From: Myxococcales bacterium
GTDB taxonomy: Bacteria > Myxococcota > Bradymonadia > UBA7976 > UBA1532
NCBI GenBank assembly: GCA_020633515.1
Contig: JACKDM010000025.1
Coordinates: forward strand, 8,548 to 72,547
Length of the DNA: 64,000 bases
Direction: 5' to 3'
Numbering within the stretch: the stretch's first letter is position 1; each line of letters starts with the position of its first letter. Positions 29,384 to 39,888 of this stretch are shown here, in pieces. The position numbers and the translations under genes were made by a program. The notes under the pieces were generated by a model. It worked only from the letters and a program-made list of their open reading frames with translations. It had not been told where the DNA came from and searched no databases.

Positions 29384-30465
29384 CCCCCGCCGCGCCGCCC
29401 CGAGGCGTCGCGCTCACCGCGCTCGCCGCCGCGCTCGACGCCCGCCTCGACGGCCCCGCCGCCGTTCACGCCGACGACCCCGCCGCTCACCCCGACGACC
29501 GCATCGCCGCGGACGCCGCGCTCGCCGCCGTCCGCATCACCCACGTCGCCGCGCTCGCCGACGCCGACGACACCGCGCTCGCCGCCTTCTTCGAACGCCG
29601 CCACCGCGCCGCCGCCGCCGCCACCCGCGCCGCCGCCGTCATCACCACCGCCGCGCTCGCCCCCGCGCTCCCCCCCGACTGCGCCCGCCTCGTCTGCGCC
29701 GACCCCCGCGCCGCGTGGCACCGCGCGATCCGCCAGCTCCACCCCCGCCCCACGATCGCGCCGCCGCCGATCGGCGTCGACCCCCGCGCGGCGGTCGACC
29801 CCACCGCCGCCATCGACCCGACCGCCGCGATCGGCCCCTTCGCCGTCGTCGGCCCCCGCGCCACCATCAACGCCGGCGCCGTCGTCGCCGCCCACGCGAT
29901 CGTCGCCGCCGACGCCGTCATCGGTGAAGGCGCCACCCTCGCCCCCCGCGCGACCGTGCTCGACGGCTGCGTCATCGAGGCCGACGCCTGGATCGGCCCC
30001 GGCGCCACCATCGGCTCCATCGGCTTCGGCCTCGACGCCCACGGCCGCCTCCCCCACCCCGGCCGCGCCCGCGTCGGCCGCGGCGCCACCATCGGCGCGG
30101 GGAGCTGCGTCGACCGCGCGACCGTCGGCTGGACCACGATCGGCCCCGGCGCCCACCTCGACAACCTCGTGCAGATCGGCCACAACGCGAGCATCGGCGC
30201 CGGCGCGGTGCTCTGCGGCCAGGTCGGGATCGCCGGCGGCGCCCGGATCGGCGCCGCGGTCGTCATCGGCGGCCAGGCCGGCGTCGCCGGTCACCTCGAG
30301 GTCGCGCCCGGCGTGCGCCTCGCCGCGCAGAGCGGCGTCACCCGCCCGCTCACCGCGCCCGGCGACTACTCGGGCCACCCCGCCGAGCCCAACCGCGCCC
30401 GCCTCCGCCGCCTCGCCCGTCAGCGCCGCGCGGCCGCGCCCGAGACCGGCGAGGCCGAGCGATGA
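29380..30465 (+). CDS. lpxD: UDP-3-O-(3-hydroxyacyl)glucosamine N-acyltransferase
   Basis: Third step of lipid A synthesis. 361 residues. An N-terminal domain (1-105, Ala-rich) is followed by hexapeptide repeats forming a left-handed beta-helix (VDPTAAIDPTAAIGPFAVVG, INAGAVVAAHAIVAADAVIG). SIGFGLDAHGRLPHPGRARVG and DNLVQIGHNASIGAGAVLCGQVGIAG are typical LpxD stretches, the latter with the catalytic-region His. GTG start overlaps the skp stop. Acyl chain specificity cannot be read. Confidence 0.93.
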   Translation: MTPAAPPRGVALTALAAALDARLDGPAAVHADDPAAHPDDRIAADAALAAVRITHVAALADADDTALAAFFERRHRAAAAATRAAAVITTAALAPALPPDCARLVCADPRAAWHRAIRQLHPRPTIAPPPIGVDPRAAVDPTAAIDPTAAIGPFAVVGPRATINAGAVVAAHAIVAADAVIGEGATLAPRATVLDGCVIEADAWIGPGATIGSIGFGLDAHGRLPHPGRARVGRGATIGAGSCVDRATVGWTTIGPGAHLDNLVQIGHNASIGAGAVLCGQVGIAGGARIGAAVVIGGQAGVAGHLEVAPGVRLAAQSGVTRPLTAPGDYSGHPAEPNRARLRRLARQRRAAAPETGEAER

Positions 30466-31502
30466 CCCGCCCGACCGCCGCGGATGCCATCGATGGCATC
30501 GCCGATGGCATCACCGCCGCCCCGGATGCCATCGATGGCACCGATGGCATCGATCCCATGCCCGGCCACGTCGACCCGAGCGCCCGTATCGACCCCACCG
30601 CGCAGCTCGACCCGACCGCCCACATCGGCCCCGGCGCCCACATCGGCCCCGGCGCCTGCGTCGGCCCCGGCGCCCGCCTCGGCGCCGGCGTCACCCTCGG
30701 CCCCTACGCGATCGTCGGGGCCCACAGCCAGCTCGCCGCCGGCTGCCACCTCGAAGCGCACGCCGTCGTCGGCCCCCACACCACGCTCGGCCCCCGCTGC
30801 CGCGTCTCGTCGTTCGCCGTCGTCGGCGCCGCCCCGCAGGACCGCCGCACCCCGCCCGACGCCCCGCATCACCTCGTCTGCGGCGCGGACAACCACTTCC
30901 GCGAGGGCAGCACCGTCTCCCGCGGCACCGCGCACGGCGGCGGGATCACCCGCCTCGGCGACGGCAACCTCCTCATGACCCACAGCCACGTCGGCCACGA
31001 CTGCCGGCTCGGCGACGGCTGCACGCTCGCCAACGGCGTCAGCCTCGCCGGCCACGTCGAGGTCGGCGACCGCGTCACCTTCGGCGGCCACGCCGCCGTC
31101 CACCAGTTCTGCCGCGTCGGCACCCTCGCGCTCGTCGCCGCCAACGCCATGGTCAGCCGCGACGTCCCGCCCTGCACCATCGCCGCCGGCGACCGCGCCA
31201 CCCTGCGCGGGCTCAACGTCACCGGGCTCCGCCGCGCCGGGATCCCACCCGACGCCCGCCGCGCGCTCGCCGCCGCGTGGCGCGCGATCTTCCGCCACGG
31301 CCCCCGCCGCGCCGCCGCCGAGGCGCTCGCCGACTCCCCCGTCGCCGAGGTCCGCGCGCTCGCCGCGTTCGTGCTCGCCTCCCCCCGCGGCGTCGCCCGC
31401 GCCCGCGCCGATCGCGGCCCCGCCGAACGCCCCGAACCCGCCTCCGAGGCCGCCTCCGACCGCCCCGATCGGAAAACGACGCCCGAGTCGAACGGCGGTT
31501 GA
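30462..31502 (+). CDS. lpxA: UDP-N-acetylglucosamine acyltransferase
   Basis: First step of lipid A synthesis. 346 residues, against about 262 in E. coli. The beta-helix holds HVDPSARIDPTAQLDPTAHIG, the catalytic segment LMTHSHVGHDC with the HxxHD pattern, LAGHVEVGDRVTFGGHAAVHQF and RDVPPCTIAAGDRATLRGLN. ATG 30462 overlaps the lpxD stop (ATGA), but the first 32 residues (DAIDGIADGI, DAIDGTDGID) come from a palindromic repeat and are not conserved; Met at 30558 (MPGHVDPS) fits the usual N-terminus. A low-complexity tail of about 45 residues follows the core. fabZ, usual between lpxD and lpxA, is missing. Confidence 0.92.
   Translation: MTRPTAADAIDGIADGITAAPDAIDGTDGIDPMPGHVDPSARIDPTAQLDPTAHIGPGAHIGPGACVGPGARLGAGVTLGPYAIVGAHSQLAAGCHLEAHAVVGPHTTLGPRCRVSSFAVVGAAPQDRRTPPDAPHHLVCGADNHFREGSTVSRGTAHGGGITRLGDGNLLMTHSHVGHDCRLGDGCTLANGVSLAGHVEVGDRVTFGGHAAVHQFCRVGTLALVAANAMVSRDVPPCTIAAGDRATLRGLNVTGLRRAGIPPDARRALAAAWRAIFRHGPRRAAAEALADSPVAEVRALAAFVLASPRGVARARADRGPAERPEPASEAASDRPDRKTTPESNGG
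30482..30555. repeat. Clustered GATGCCATCGATGGCATC palindromes
   Basis: The start of lpxA contains a perfect 18-base palindrome, GATGCCATCGATGGCATC, and a second, nearly perfect one about 45 bases on, plus extra half-sites (GATGGCATC). They encode the non-conserved N-terminal DAIDGI residues. Confidence 0.8.
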
Positions 31503-31528
31503 CAGTGCGCTGATCGCGCCGCTATGGT
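31499..31528 (+). promoter_or_regulatory. Promoter of the SCP2-domain gene
   Basis: TTGACA at 31499-31504, an 18-base spacer and TATGGT at 31523-31528; ATG 58 bases downstream. The best promoter match in the window. Confidence 0.65.
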
Positions 31529-31585
31529 CGCACGCCTCGTTCGCTCACCCGAGGATCGACCAACCTCTCACGGAGCCACAAGCCG

Positions 31586-31894
31586 ATGACCCCGAAGGAA
31601 ATCTTCGAGACGCGGATCGCCAAGCGCGCCCCCGAAGCCACCGAGATCGACGCCATCTTCGCCTTCAACATCACCGGCGACGAAGGCGGCCAGTGGGTGG
31701 TCGACCTCAAGGACGGCAAGGTCTACGAAGGCAAGTCGGCCGACGCCGACTGCACCATCACCCTCAGCGACGACAACTTCGTCAAGCTCGTCGAGGGCGA
31801 GGTCCCCGGGCCCCAGCTCTTCATGATGGGTCAGCTCCAGATCAGCGGCAACATGGGCCTCGCCATGAAGCTCGGCGAGGTCCTCGGCAACTGA
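31586..31894 (+). CDS. SCP2 sterol-carrier domain protein
   Basis: 102 residues, a single SCP2 fold. IDAIFAFNITGDEGGQWVVDLKDGKVYEG, then ADCTITLSDDNFVKLVEG, then FMMGQLQISGNMGLAMKLGEVL are typical. These domains bind lipids or fatty acyl-CoA. It has its own promoter and is followed after 10 bases by an acyl-CoA transferase gene, so a joint role in lipid or acyl-CoA metabolism is likely (inference). Confidence 0.9.
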   Translation: MTPKEIFETRIAKRAPEATEIDAIFAFNITGDEGGQWVVDLKDGKVYEGKSADADCTITLSDDNFVKLVEGEVPGPQLFMMGQLQISGNMGLAMKLGEVLGN

Positions 31895-31904
31895 CGCCGA
31901 CCGC

Positions 31905-33092
31905 GTGTCCCGCCCCCTCGACGGACTGATCGTCCTCGACCTCACCCGGCTGCTGCCGGGCCCCTTCGCGTCGCTGCTGCTCGCCGATCTCGGCGCCCGG
32001 GTCATCAAGGTCGAAGACCCCCGCGGCGGCGACTACGCCCGCTACCTGCCCCCGCTCGGCGGCCGCATGTCGGCCGCGTTCGCCGCGCTCAACCGCGACA
32101 AGGAGAGCGTCGCGCTCGACCTCAAGCACCCGGTCGGCCGCGCCGCGTTCGAGCGCCTCGCGGCCGGCGCCGACGTGCTCGTCCAGAGCTTCCGCCCCGG
32201 GGTGATGGAGCGCCTCGGCCTCGGCCCCGCGGCGCTCGCCGCGCACAACCCCCGCCTCATCACCTGCGCGATCACCGGCTACGGCCAGGACGGCCCGCTC
32301 GCCGAGCGCGCCGGGCATGACCTCGACTACCTCGCGACCGCCGGCCTCGCCGGGCTCACCGGCGCCGACGGGCGCGCGGTGCCGCTCGGGATCCAGAGCG
32401 CCGATCTGATGGGCGGCGCGCTCTACGCCGTCGTCGGGATCCTCGCCGCGCTCACCGAGCGCCACCGCACCGGCCGCGGGCGCGTCGTCGACGCCTCGAT
32501 GACCGACGGCGTCGCCGGCTTCGGCATCATGCTGCACGCCCGCCAACACCTCGATGGGCTCGCGGTCGGGCCGGGCGACGACCTGCTCGCCGGCAGCCGC
32601 CCGTGTTATCGGCTCTACACCTGCCAGGACGGCGGCCGCCTCGCGGTCGGCGCGCTCGAGCCGAAGTTCTGGATCGCGCTGTGTCAGGCGATCGGCCGCC
32701 CGCAGTACGCCGGCGACGGGCTCGCGACCGGCAAGCGGCGGGCAGTCGTCGAGGCCGATCTCGAGGCGCTCTTCGCGAGCCGGCCGCGCGACGCGTGGGT
32801 GGCGCTGCTCGCCGGGCACGACGTCTGCGTCGAGCCGGTGCTCGGGCTCGACGAGGCGCGCCGCTCACCGCACGCCGAGGCGCGCGGCCTCTTCGGCAGC
32901 CATCGGCACCCGGGCGAGGGGGCGGAGTTCCTCCACCAGTTCCCCAACCCGCGGCTGCTGCCCGGCGCCGAGCCGCCGGCCGAGGTGCGACCGGCGCCGC
33001 AGCTCGGGGCGCACACCCGCGCGGTGCTCGCCGAGTTCGGCTTGTCGGAGGCGGAGATCGAGGCGCTCTACGCGGCGAAGGCGGCGGGATAG
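31905..33092 (+). CDS. CoA-transferase family III (CaiB/BaiF) protein
   Basis: 395 residues from GTG 31905. The N-terminus LDGLIVLDLTRLLPGPFASLLLADLGARVIKVEDP is typical, as are LNRDKESVALDLK, SFRPGVMERLGLG and the catalytic Asp in GHDLDYLA. Members move CoA between acyl groups or racemise 2-methylacyl-CoA (AMACR); the C-terminal part with GLFGSHRHPG resembles the racemase branch more, but this is not certain. Third-position base preference moves from C to G in the last third of the gene. Confidence 0.88.
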   Translation: MSRPLDGLIVLDLTRLLPGPFASLLLADLGARVIKVEDPRGGDYARYLPPLGGRMSAAFAALNRDKESVALDLKHPVGRAAFERLAAGADVLVQSFRPGVMERLGLGPAALAAHNPRLITCAITGYGQDGPLAERAGHDLDYLATAGLAGLTGADGRAVPLGIQSADLMGGALYAVVGILAALTERHRTGRGRVVDASMTDGVAGFGIMLHARQHLDGLAVGPGDDLLAGSRPCYRLYTCQDGGRLAVGALEPKFWIALCQAIGRPQYAGDGLATGKRRAVVEADLEALFASRPRDAWVALLAGHDVCVEPVLGLDEARRSPHAEARGLFGSHRHPGEGAEFLHQFPNPRLLPGAEPPAEVRPAPQLGAHTRAVLAEFGLSEAEIEALYAAKAAG

Positions 33093-33102
33093 CGCGAGAG
33101 GC

Positions 33103-33663
33103 TCAGAAGAAGACGCCGCCGAAGAACATGAGCTGGTGCAGCCGGTCGTCGCCCTGGCCGTCGTAGGTCTCGGTGAGCTGGTGCTCATAGCGGACCTCGA
33201 CGCCGGCCTGGATGAGCTGGAGGTCGAAGTCGGCGCCGGCGACCACGGGCAGATACATCACGTAGTCGTTGTAGTTGTCGGCCTCCTTGGGGCCCGCGAG
33301 CAGGAAGCGCGGCTCGAGGCCGAGGCCGAAGTTGAGCGAGAGGAAGGCGGGGATCAAGGGCAGCGAGAACTTGCCGATGATGGGGATCGCGAGGTGGTCG
33401 TCGACCGCGGTGAAGTCGCCGAGGGTCGTGGTGTTGCGCCACCAGAGCGCGTCGATCTCGACGCCGATGATCGCGAGGTCGAGCACGTAGGCGGCGCCGA
33501 TCGCGAACGGGGTCACCTCGGGCTCGGTGGGGTAGTCCTCGTCGCTGACGAAGAACGAGGTGCCGGTGCCGACGCGCACGCCGAAGCGGCCGAGGGCGAG
33601 GGCGGGCGAGGCGGCGGAGAGCACGACGCCGGCGGCGAGCGCGGCGCTGATCCAGGTCTTCAT
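33103..33663 (-). CDS. Outer-membrane barrel-like exported protein
   Basis: 186 residues from ATG 33663, with GGAG 7 bases upstream. Signal peptide 1-23 (AALAAGVVLSAASPALA). The mature part has strand-like stretches (RFGVRVGTGTSFF, FAIGAAYVLDLAIIGVEIDALWW, AFLSLNFGLGLEPRFLLAG, VRYEHQLTETY) and ends MFFGGVFF with a C-terminal Phe. A small outer-membrane barrel is likely. No family identified. It converges with the CoA-transferase gene, stops 10 bases apart. Confidence 0.75.
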   Translation of the reverse strand: MKTWISAALAAGVVLSAASPALALGRFGVRVGTGTSFFVSDEDYPTEPEVTPFAIGAAYVLDLAIIGVEIDALWWRNTTTLGDFTAVDDHLAIPIIGKFSLPLIPAFLSLNFGLGLEPRFLLAGPKEADNYNDYVMYLPVVAGADFDLQLIQAGVEVRYEHQLTETYDGQGDDRLHQLMFFGGVFF

Positions 33664-33798
33664 GTCGGGGCTCCTGTCGGGGGGACGCGAATTAGAAGAC
33701 CGCAAACACGAAGTGGACGCAAACCCGTCGTGCCCCCTTTCGCCCGCGGGCCGATCCCCCTACCCTGCCGCGACCCCGACCCGGCCAGGGAGCGCGCC

Positions 33799-35685
33799 GT
33801 GCAGATCGAGACCGCCCGCATCGCCGACGAGATCGTCACCTTCGAGACCGGCCGCATCGCGCGGCGCGCCGCGGGGGCCGTCGTGCTGCGCCACCGCGAG
33901 ACCTTCATCCTCGCGACGATCGCGACGGGGCCCGCGCGCCCCGACGAGGACTTCCTGCCGCTGACGGTCGACTACCGCGAGCGCCGCTCGGCGGTCGGTC
34001 GCATCCCGAGCAACTTCTTCCGCCGCGAGACGCGGCCCGAGCCCGACGAGATCCTGACGAGCCGGCTGATCGATCGCGCGCTGCGGCCGCTGTTCGCGCC
34101 GGGGTGGCGGGCGACGGTGCAGATCGACGTGACGGTGCATGGCGCCGATCCGGCGAGCGACCTGCCGGGGCTGGCGCTGACGGCGGCGGCGGCGGCGGCG
34201 CATGTCTCGGGGCTGCCGTTCGCGGGGCCGGTCGCGGGGCTGCGGGTGCTGTCGCGGGGCGGGGCGCTGGTGCCGTTCGCGGCGGTGACCGACACCGCGC
34301 CGGCCGAGCTGGAGCTGATGGTCGCGGGCGGGCGGCGCGGGCCGGTGATGATCGAGGGCGAGGCGGCGGCGGCGCCGACGGACGCGGTGGTCGCGGCGAT
34401 CGAGGCGGCGCTCGGGGCGCTGTCGCCGCTGCTCGACGCGATCGAGCGGCTGGGTGCTTCGGCGGGGCGCGAGCGCATGGCGTGGCCAGCGGCGCCGAAG
34501 CCCGATCCGGCGCGGGCCGCGCTGCTCGCGGGCGAGCGGGCGGACGGGCGGGCGCCCGAGGCGGTGCGGCCGATCACGATCGAGACCGGGCTGATCGCGG
34601 CGGCGCACGGATCGGTGCTGTTCACGCGGGGCGAGACGCAGGCGCTGGTGACGGCGACGCTCGGCGGCGCGCGCGAGGGGCAGGACACCGAGGGCCTCTT
34701 CGGCTCGCAGCGGGAGCGCTGCCTGCTGCACTACAACTTCCCCGGCTTCGCGGTCGGCGAGGCGCGCGCGGTGCGTGGCCCCGGGCGGCGCGAGCTCGGC
34801 CACGGGCGCCTCGCGCGGCGGGCGCTGGCCGCCGTGCTGCCCGACGAGGCGGCGTGGCCCTACGTGGCGCGGGTGGTCTCCGACATCACCGAGTCGAACG
34901 GCTCGTCGTCGATGGCGACGGTCTGCGGCGCGGCGCTCGCGCTGATCGCGGCCGGGGTGCCGCTGCGCGCGCCGGTCGCGGGGATCGCGATGGGGCTCGT
35001 GCGCGAGGGCGAGCAGGCGGTGATCCTGACCGATCTCAGCGGCGACGAGGACCACGTCGGCGACATGGACCTCAAGGTCGCCGGGACCGCCGACGGGATC
35101 ACCGCGATCCAGCTCGACACCAAGCCGGGCGAGCTGCCGCTGTCGGTGATCGCGGCGGCGCTGGATCAGGCGGCGACGGCGCGGCGGGTGATCCTCGACG
35201 CGATGGAGACGGCGATCGCCGGCCTCGTCGAGCCGCCGCGGTTCGCGCCGCGGCACGCGGTGCTGCGGATCGAGGCGGGGCGGGTCGGGCAGGTGATCGG
35301 GAGCGGCGGGCGCAACCTCGCGGCGGTGCAGGCGCGCACCGGGACGCGGATCGACGTGAGCCGCGACGGGGTGACGCTGATCCTGGGCGGGACCCCGGAG
35401 GGCGTCGCCGAGGCGCGCGCGGCGATCGAGGGGGTCGCGGTCGAGCTGGTCAAGGGCGGGCTCTACCGGGCGCGGGTGCGCGCGGTGCGCGACTACGGGC
35501 TCCTGGTGCGGATCGGCGACCACGACGGGCTGGTGCACGTCTCGGAGTGGGGCGAGGGCGACCACAAGGCGCGCGGCGAGGGCGACGAGCTGGTGGTGCG
35601 GGTGCTCGGCGCCGACAAGCGGGGGCGGCTGGTGCTGAGCCACAAGGCGGCGGCGGGCGCGGCCGAGGACGAGGTGCGCGGCTGA
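33799..35685 (+). CDS. pnp: Polyribonucleotide nucleotidyltransferase (PNPase), compact
   Basis: 3'-5' phosphorolytic RNA degradation. 628 residues against about 700 in most PNPases. RNase PH domain 1 (TGRIARRAAGAVVLRHRET, FFRRETRPEPDEIL), a shortened Ala-rich middle (about 205-255), RNase PH domain 2 (HGSVLFTRGETQALVTATLG, DITESNGSSSMATVCG, GDMDLKVAGT), then KH (VGQVIGSGGRNLAAVQ) and S1 (DYGLLVRIGDHDGLVHVSE) domains. The GTG at 33799 begins MQIETARIADE. Codons end mostly in G (GCG, CTG, GTG), unlike most neighbours, which end in C. rpsO, the usual neighbour, is absent, so a second pnp may exist elsewhere. Confidence 0.92.
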   Translation: MQIETARIADEIVTFETGRIARRAAGAVVLRHRETFILATIATGPARPDEDFLPLTVDYRERRSAVGRIPSNFFRRETRPEPDEILTSRLIDRALRPLFAPGWRATVQIDVTVHGADPASDLPGLALTAAAAAAHVSGLPFAGPVAGLRVLSRGGALVPFAAVTDTAPAELELMVAGGRRGPVMIEGEAAAAPTDAVVAAIEAALGALSPLLDAIERLGASAGRERMAWPAAPKPDPARAALLAGERADGRAPEAVRPITIETGLIAAAHGSVLFTRGETQALVTATLGGAREGQDTEGLFGSQRERCLLHYNFPGFAVGEARAVRGPGRRELGHGRLARRALAAVLPDEAAWPYVARVVSDITESNGSSSMATVCGAALALIAAGVPLRAPVAGIAMGLVREGEQAVILTDLSGDEDHVGDMDLKVAGTADGITAIQLDTKPGELPLSVIAAALDQAATARRVILDAMETAIAGLVEPPRFAPRHAVLRIEAGRVGQVIGSGGRNLAAVQARTGTRIDVSRDGVTLILGGTPEGVAEARAAIEGVAVELVKGGLYRARVRAVRDYGLLVRIGDHDGLVHVSEWGEGDHKARGEGDELVVRVLGADKRGRLVLSHKAAAGAAEDEVRG

Positions 35686-35719
35686 CGCCGAGGCGGGCGG
35701 GCTTCGGCGGCGCGGGCGA

Positions 35720-37268
<1,549 letters not shown>

Positions 37269-37375
37269 CTCCCACCGCGCAGAGCGAAATCCGCCGCAAT
37301 CTAGCCCAACGGCGCCGGCCCCGCCAATCGACGCGGGCGTTGCCGGGCTCGAGCGGGTGCGGCAAGATGCCGGCC

Positions 37376-38329
37376 ATGCGCGCTGTGATGCTGACATCGG
37401 CGGCCCTGCTCGCCGGCTGCCTCTTCGAAGGCGACCCCGAGTGCTTCCCCGGCGAGGAGGCGAGCCGCTGCGGGCCGCGCTCGATCTGCGTCGAACGGAG
37501 CTGCGTGCCCGATCCCGACGCGCCCGCGCCCGACGCCGCGCCGCCGCCGCGCGATGCCATCGCAACCGACGCGATGCCCGCCGATGGCTCCACCCCTGAC
37601 ATGGACCCCGACGCCCCGTGCCGACCGGCGACCGAGACATGCGATGGCACCGACGAGGACTGCGATCGCCGCATCGACGAAGCCATCGACGGCTGTAGCA
37701 CCTACCCCGAGGACTGCGGCTGGATCGAGCGCGGCGCCCACCTCTACCTCGTCTGCCCCGAGCCGCGCGCGCAGGACGCCGCCAACCGGCTCTGCGCCGC
37801 GGTCGGCGACATGCAGCTCGCCTTCACCGAGAGCTGTGAAGAGGGCGACTGGCTCGGCTTCTCCGGTCAGGCGGTCGCGGCGTACTTCGGCTGGTTCGTC
37901 GACGGCTCGCCGCGCGATTCGACCCGCGGCTGGTGGCTCGACCTCGGCTTCCGGGTGCCGGGCGACGAGGGCACGATCTTCCGCTTCGGCCAGGGCGCTG
38001 TCGGCGAGACGCGCTGCTGGAACGCGGGCGAGCCCAACAACCTGCTCTTCGGCGGCGAGCCCTGCGTCAACCTGCTCGAATCGAACGACGACGGCGCCGA
38101 GTACCTGCACGGCTGGAACGACGACGCCTGCAACGCCAACCCCGAGAACCACGTCGGCACGATCTGCGAGCTCCCCTGCGCGCCGGGGATCGACGCCGAC
38201 GACGACGGCGTCGACGCCTGCGCCGACTGCGACGACGGCGACCCGGCGGCGCCCGGCGAGGACGCGATCGGCAACTGTCCCTTCCCGTTCGCCGACTTCG
38301 AGCCCGCCGAGGGCACCCCGCGCCCGTGA
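37376..38329 (+). CDS. Lipoprotein with MopE-like motif and C-type lectin-like domain
   Basis: 317 residues. Lipobox LAGC at about 12-15. A Cys-rich N-terminal piece (CFPGEEASRCGPRSICVERSC) leads to a Pro/Asp linker, then TETCDGTDEDCDRRIDE, the MopE-type metal-binding motif. From about 114 to 275 a C-type lectin-like fold is seen: WIERGAHLYLVC, then WNAGEPNN, CVNLLE, and HGWNDDACN before the final C in TICELPC. The EPN and WND motifs would bind Ca2+ and sugar. It ends with a second Asp-rich repeat (DADDDGVDACADCDDGD). Cell-surface binding is likely. ATG 37367 (MPAM) is an alternative start. Confidence 0.8.
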   Translation: MRAVMLTSAALLAGCLFEGDPECFPGEEASRCGPRSICVERSCVPDPDAPAPDAAPPPRDAIATDAMPADGSTPDMDPDAPCRPATETCDGTDEDCDRRIDEAIDGCSTYPEDCGWIERGAHLYLVCPEPRAQDAANRLCAAVGDMQLAFTESCEEGDWLGFSGQAVAAYFGWFVDGSPRDSTRGWWLDLGFRVPGDEGTIFRFGQGAVGETRCWNAGEPNNLLFGGEPCVNLLESNDDGAEYLHGWNDDACNANPENHVGTICELPCAPGIDADDDGVDACADCDDGDPAAPGEDAIGNCPFPFADFEPAEGTPRP

Positions 38330-38341
38330 AGCCGGCCCGCC

Positions 38342-39595
38342 CTACTCGGGCTGCCGGTAGACGGTCACCACCGCGGTGCGGTCGTCGCCGCCCATGTTCG
38401 CCGACACCCCGACGCGCGGCGGCGTCTTCATCTGGTAGTCACCGCACAAGCCCTTGGCCTGCCGGAAGATCTCGAGCGCCTGCTTGACCCCGGTCGCGCC
38501 GACCGGGTGGCCGAAGCCGACGAGCCCGCCGCCGGTGTTGACCGGGATCCGCCCCTCGATGTGCGTCTCGCCCTCGCGGATCAACGTCGCGCCGCGGCCC
38601 TTCTCGGCGAGGCCGAGCGCCTCGTACATCAGCACCTCGGCGATGGTGAAGCAGTCGTGCACCTCGGCGACGTCGAGGTCGCGCGGCCCGATCCCCGCCT
38701 CGGCGTAGGCCCGCAGCACCGCGGTGCGCACGTTGTCGAGGTCGACCCCCGACGAGTCCTCGTCGATCGGCGCGCAGGCGACCGCGCAGGCGAGGATCTC
38801 CATCGCGTCGACCGGCTCGCGGCCGAGCTTCTCGAGCCCGCGCGCCGAGGCGAGCACGAGCGCCGAGGCGCCGTCGGAGACCTGCGAGCAGTCGCTGACC
38901 CGCAGCCACGGGCGCAGCTCGGGGTTGCTGAGGAAGACCGGGTTGTCGGCGCTCGCGGTCGCGGCGCGCTCGAAGCTCATCTCGACGGCGCGCATGTGCG
39001 CGTTGGGGTTGCGGTTGGCGTTGCCGTACGCCTTGACCGAGACGCGGGCGAGGTCGTCCATCGTGACCTCGCCGCCCGCGACGGCGTGCTTGACGCGGCG
39101 GGCGAGCAGCGCGGGGAAGGTGAACGGGTCGAGGCCACGCTGCCGCTTGTAGTGCGAGGCGCGGGCGAGGAAGTCGGCGCCCTCCTTGGCGTTGCGCGTC
39201 GTCTGCACCTCGGCGCCGACGACGAGCACCACGTCGGCCCCGGCGCGGATCGCGTCGATCCCGGCCGCCATCGCGAGCCCGCCCGAGGCGCAGGCGCCCT
39301 CCATGCGGGCCGCCGGCTTGCCGCGCAGGCCGCGATCGGCGGCGGCGAGGAACGGGCCGAGGTGGGCCTGATTGTCGAAGAGGCCGCCGGCGAAGTTGCC
39401 GATGAAGGCCTTGTCGACCACGGTCCCGTCGGCGTCGACCGCGCCGAGCGCCGCGGGCACGACCTGGCGGATGTAGGCCTCGGTGTCGGGGTTGTCGCGC
39501 TTGCCGAAGTCGGAGTGGCCCTTCCAGACGAAGTCGGGGTGGTGCTTGCCGATGTAGGGCGTGTGGGCGCCGCCGGCGAGGTAGACGGGTCGCAT
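38342..39595 (-). CDS. Thiolase, SCP-x/acetyl-CoA acetyltransferase type
   Basis: 417 residues. The nucleophile Cys is in MEGACASGGLAM, and VAEVHDCFTIAEV with HDCF and GFGHPVGATGV are the catalytic His motifs of the SCP2-thiolase branch. It would cleave or form 3-ketoacyl-CoA. It is located between a lectin-like lipoprotein and the HPF/CSD gene, with no other beta-oxidation gene beside it, though SCP2 and CoA-transferase genes are 6 kb away. ATG at 39595 (MRPVYLAGGAHTPY). Confidence 0.9.
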   Translation of the reverse strand: MRPVYLAGGAHTPYIGKHHPDFVWKGHSDFGKRDNPDTEAYIRQVVPAALGAVDADGTVVDKAFIGNFAGGLFDNQAHLGPFLAAADRGLRGKPAARMEGACASGGLAMAAGIDAIRAGADVVLVVGAEVQTTRNAKEGADFLARASHYKRQRGLDPFTFPALLARRVKHAVAGGEVTMDDLARVSVKAYGNANRNPNAHMRAVEMSFERAATASADNPVFLSNPELRPWLRVSDCSQVSDGASALVLASARGLEKLGREPVDAMEILACAVACAPIDEDSSGVDLDNVRTAVLRAYAEAGIGPRDLDVAEVHDCFTIAEVLMYEALGLAEKGRGATLIREGETHIEGRIPVNTGGGLVGFGHPVGATGVKQALEIFRQAKGLCGDYQMKTPPRVGVSANMGGDDRTAVVTVYRQPE

Positions 39596-39888
39596 CCGGG
39601 CCTCCGGGTCAGGGGTTCGTCACCGTTGTTCACCGGCACGCTAACGTCGATCACGCCGGTGCCGCGTCCGGGATGTCCCGGGTCGGCCACGCCGCGCCGC
39701 GCTCCTGTCACCGCCGCGTGCGCCGCCGCGCCCCGCCCTGCCCCGCCCGGTCCCCAAAAGCCCCGCCGCCGCGCCCGCCCGCGCGCTCCCGGTGCGTGGC
39801 CCGCCCGATGCACTCCTGACGCCCCGGCCGATCTCTCCGGCCCGAAGCCCGGCCCCCGGCGGGGCCGCGAACCTCAAGAGGAGCGTCC

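Noticed and set aside
39596..39888. Possible small gene in the gap before the HPF/CSD gene
   Set aside because: The open frames here are Arg/Ala/Pro/Gly-only shadows without ribosome-binding site; the only signal is AGGAG before the HPF/CSD ATG.
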